The translations under genes were made by a program, and so were the position numbers. Positions 33,865 to 34,132 of a stretch of 34,132 nt of DNA are shown one piece after another (the first letter of the stretch is position 1; each line of letters opens with the position of its first letter). The stretch is taken from the NCBI GenBank assembly GCA_007280895.1, contig QYQN01000109.1:1-34132 (forward strand). Reading direction: 5' to 3'. The notes under the pieces are model-generated. The model was not told where the DNA came from, did not search any database, and saw only the letters and a list, made by a program, of their open reading frames with translations. Source of the stretch: Methylococcaceae bacterium (GTDB taxonomy: Bacteria > Pseudomonadota > Gammaproteobacteria > Methylococcales > Methylomonadaceae).

Positions 33865-34132
33865 ATGAAAAAAACATTAGCCATTATATTATCGATTGTT
33901 TGTTTAATGTTCGCCGTCGGCTGTTCAGAAAAAGTAACTGATACGATACAAGAACGTGATGGATTAGCCTATCTTCCAAACGAAACTAAGCCATTTACCG
34001 GCGTATACATACTAAGCTATCTGAACCAACAAAAAAAAGAAGAAACCCATTACAAAGACGGCAAATTAGAAGGCTTGGGAATTGTCTGGTATGAAAATGG
34101 ACAGAAAAAATCAGAAGGCAATGTCAAAGACG
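33865..34132 (+). CDS. Lipoprotein with MORN-like repeats, cut by window end
   Basis: The first 89 residues are present. A lipoprotein signal peptide (MKKTLAIILSIVCLMFAVGC) has the lipobox Cys at position 20. Repeats of the MORN/YwqK type follow: YKDGKLEGLGIVWYENGQKK then SEGNVKDG. YwqK-like MORN proteins are annotated as antitoxins in some genomes, on weak grounds; here the lipid anchor points to the envelope. The start has GAGAAGG 7 nt upstream. The 3' end lies outside the window. Confidence 0.7.
   Translation, partial: MKKTLAIILSIVCLMFAVGCSEKVTDTIQERDGLAYLPNETKPFTGVYILSYLNQQKKEETHYKDGKLEGLGIVWYENGQKKSEGNVKD

Overview
The window looks like a chromosomal segment of a moderately AT-rich, motile Gammaproteobacterium. 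Clues are the trxB/ftsK pair, a fliEFGHIJ block behind a sigma-54-type promoter, SirB2, DUF2782 and RnfH-type proteins, eutBC, and the remains of a NafY-like nitrogenase cofactor protein. Methylococcales or Thiotrichales-like lineages fit this mix, but that placement is inference; no rRNA or tRNA is present to test it.

Layout. (1) 1-3047: a 50-bp perfect palindrome, then an apparent operon of ethanolamine ammonia-lyase (eutB, eutC) and a YgjP-type zinc hydrolase. (2) 3048-5700: a PP-loop ATPase with a C-terminal NFACT-R-like region, surrounded by dense REP, REPIN and MITE-like palindromes, ending in a C-terminally shortened rnfH. (3) 5701-8715: a 1004-aa hybrid histidine kinase on the minus strand. 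(4) 9125-14494: small membrane and periplasmic proteins (SirB2, a four-TM unknown, DUF2782), a COG2509 flavoprotein, msrB, and an M18 aminopeptidase overlapping msrB. Three more repeat elements sit in the gaps. (5) 14608-20898: fliE-F-G-H-I-J with a good sigma-54 promoter, an unusual fliF/fliG gap and a terminator-like hairpin between fliI and fliJ. (6) 21005-27293: a SlyD-type FKBP, then a UPF0182 membrane protein followed closely by an OmpR-family regulator and a QseC-like kinase. Next comes a secreted helical protein whose promoter carries 11-bp-spaced direct repeats, the kind of site such a regulator binds. (7) 27455-29683, minus strand: a two-TM protein, a rhomboid protease and thioredoxin reductase. 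(8) 29974-32214: ftsK, with a 12-bp inverted repeat at its promoter. (9) 32406-34132: an accessory-looking end with a broken nafY-like gene, a four-TM unknown, a small HTH protein embedded in a cluster of GAGAAT motifs, and a divergent lipoprotein with MORN-like repeats cut by the window edge.

No complete new defence or mobile system was recognised. The strongest leads are the UPF0182/two-component/secreted-protein unit with its candidate operator, the GAGAAT-rich HTH/lipoprotein divergon, the decayed nif-associated gene, and the MITE-like family lying close to several gene ends. All calls come from reading the sequence; no database search was run.
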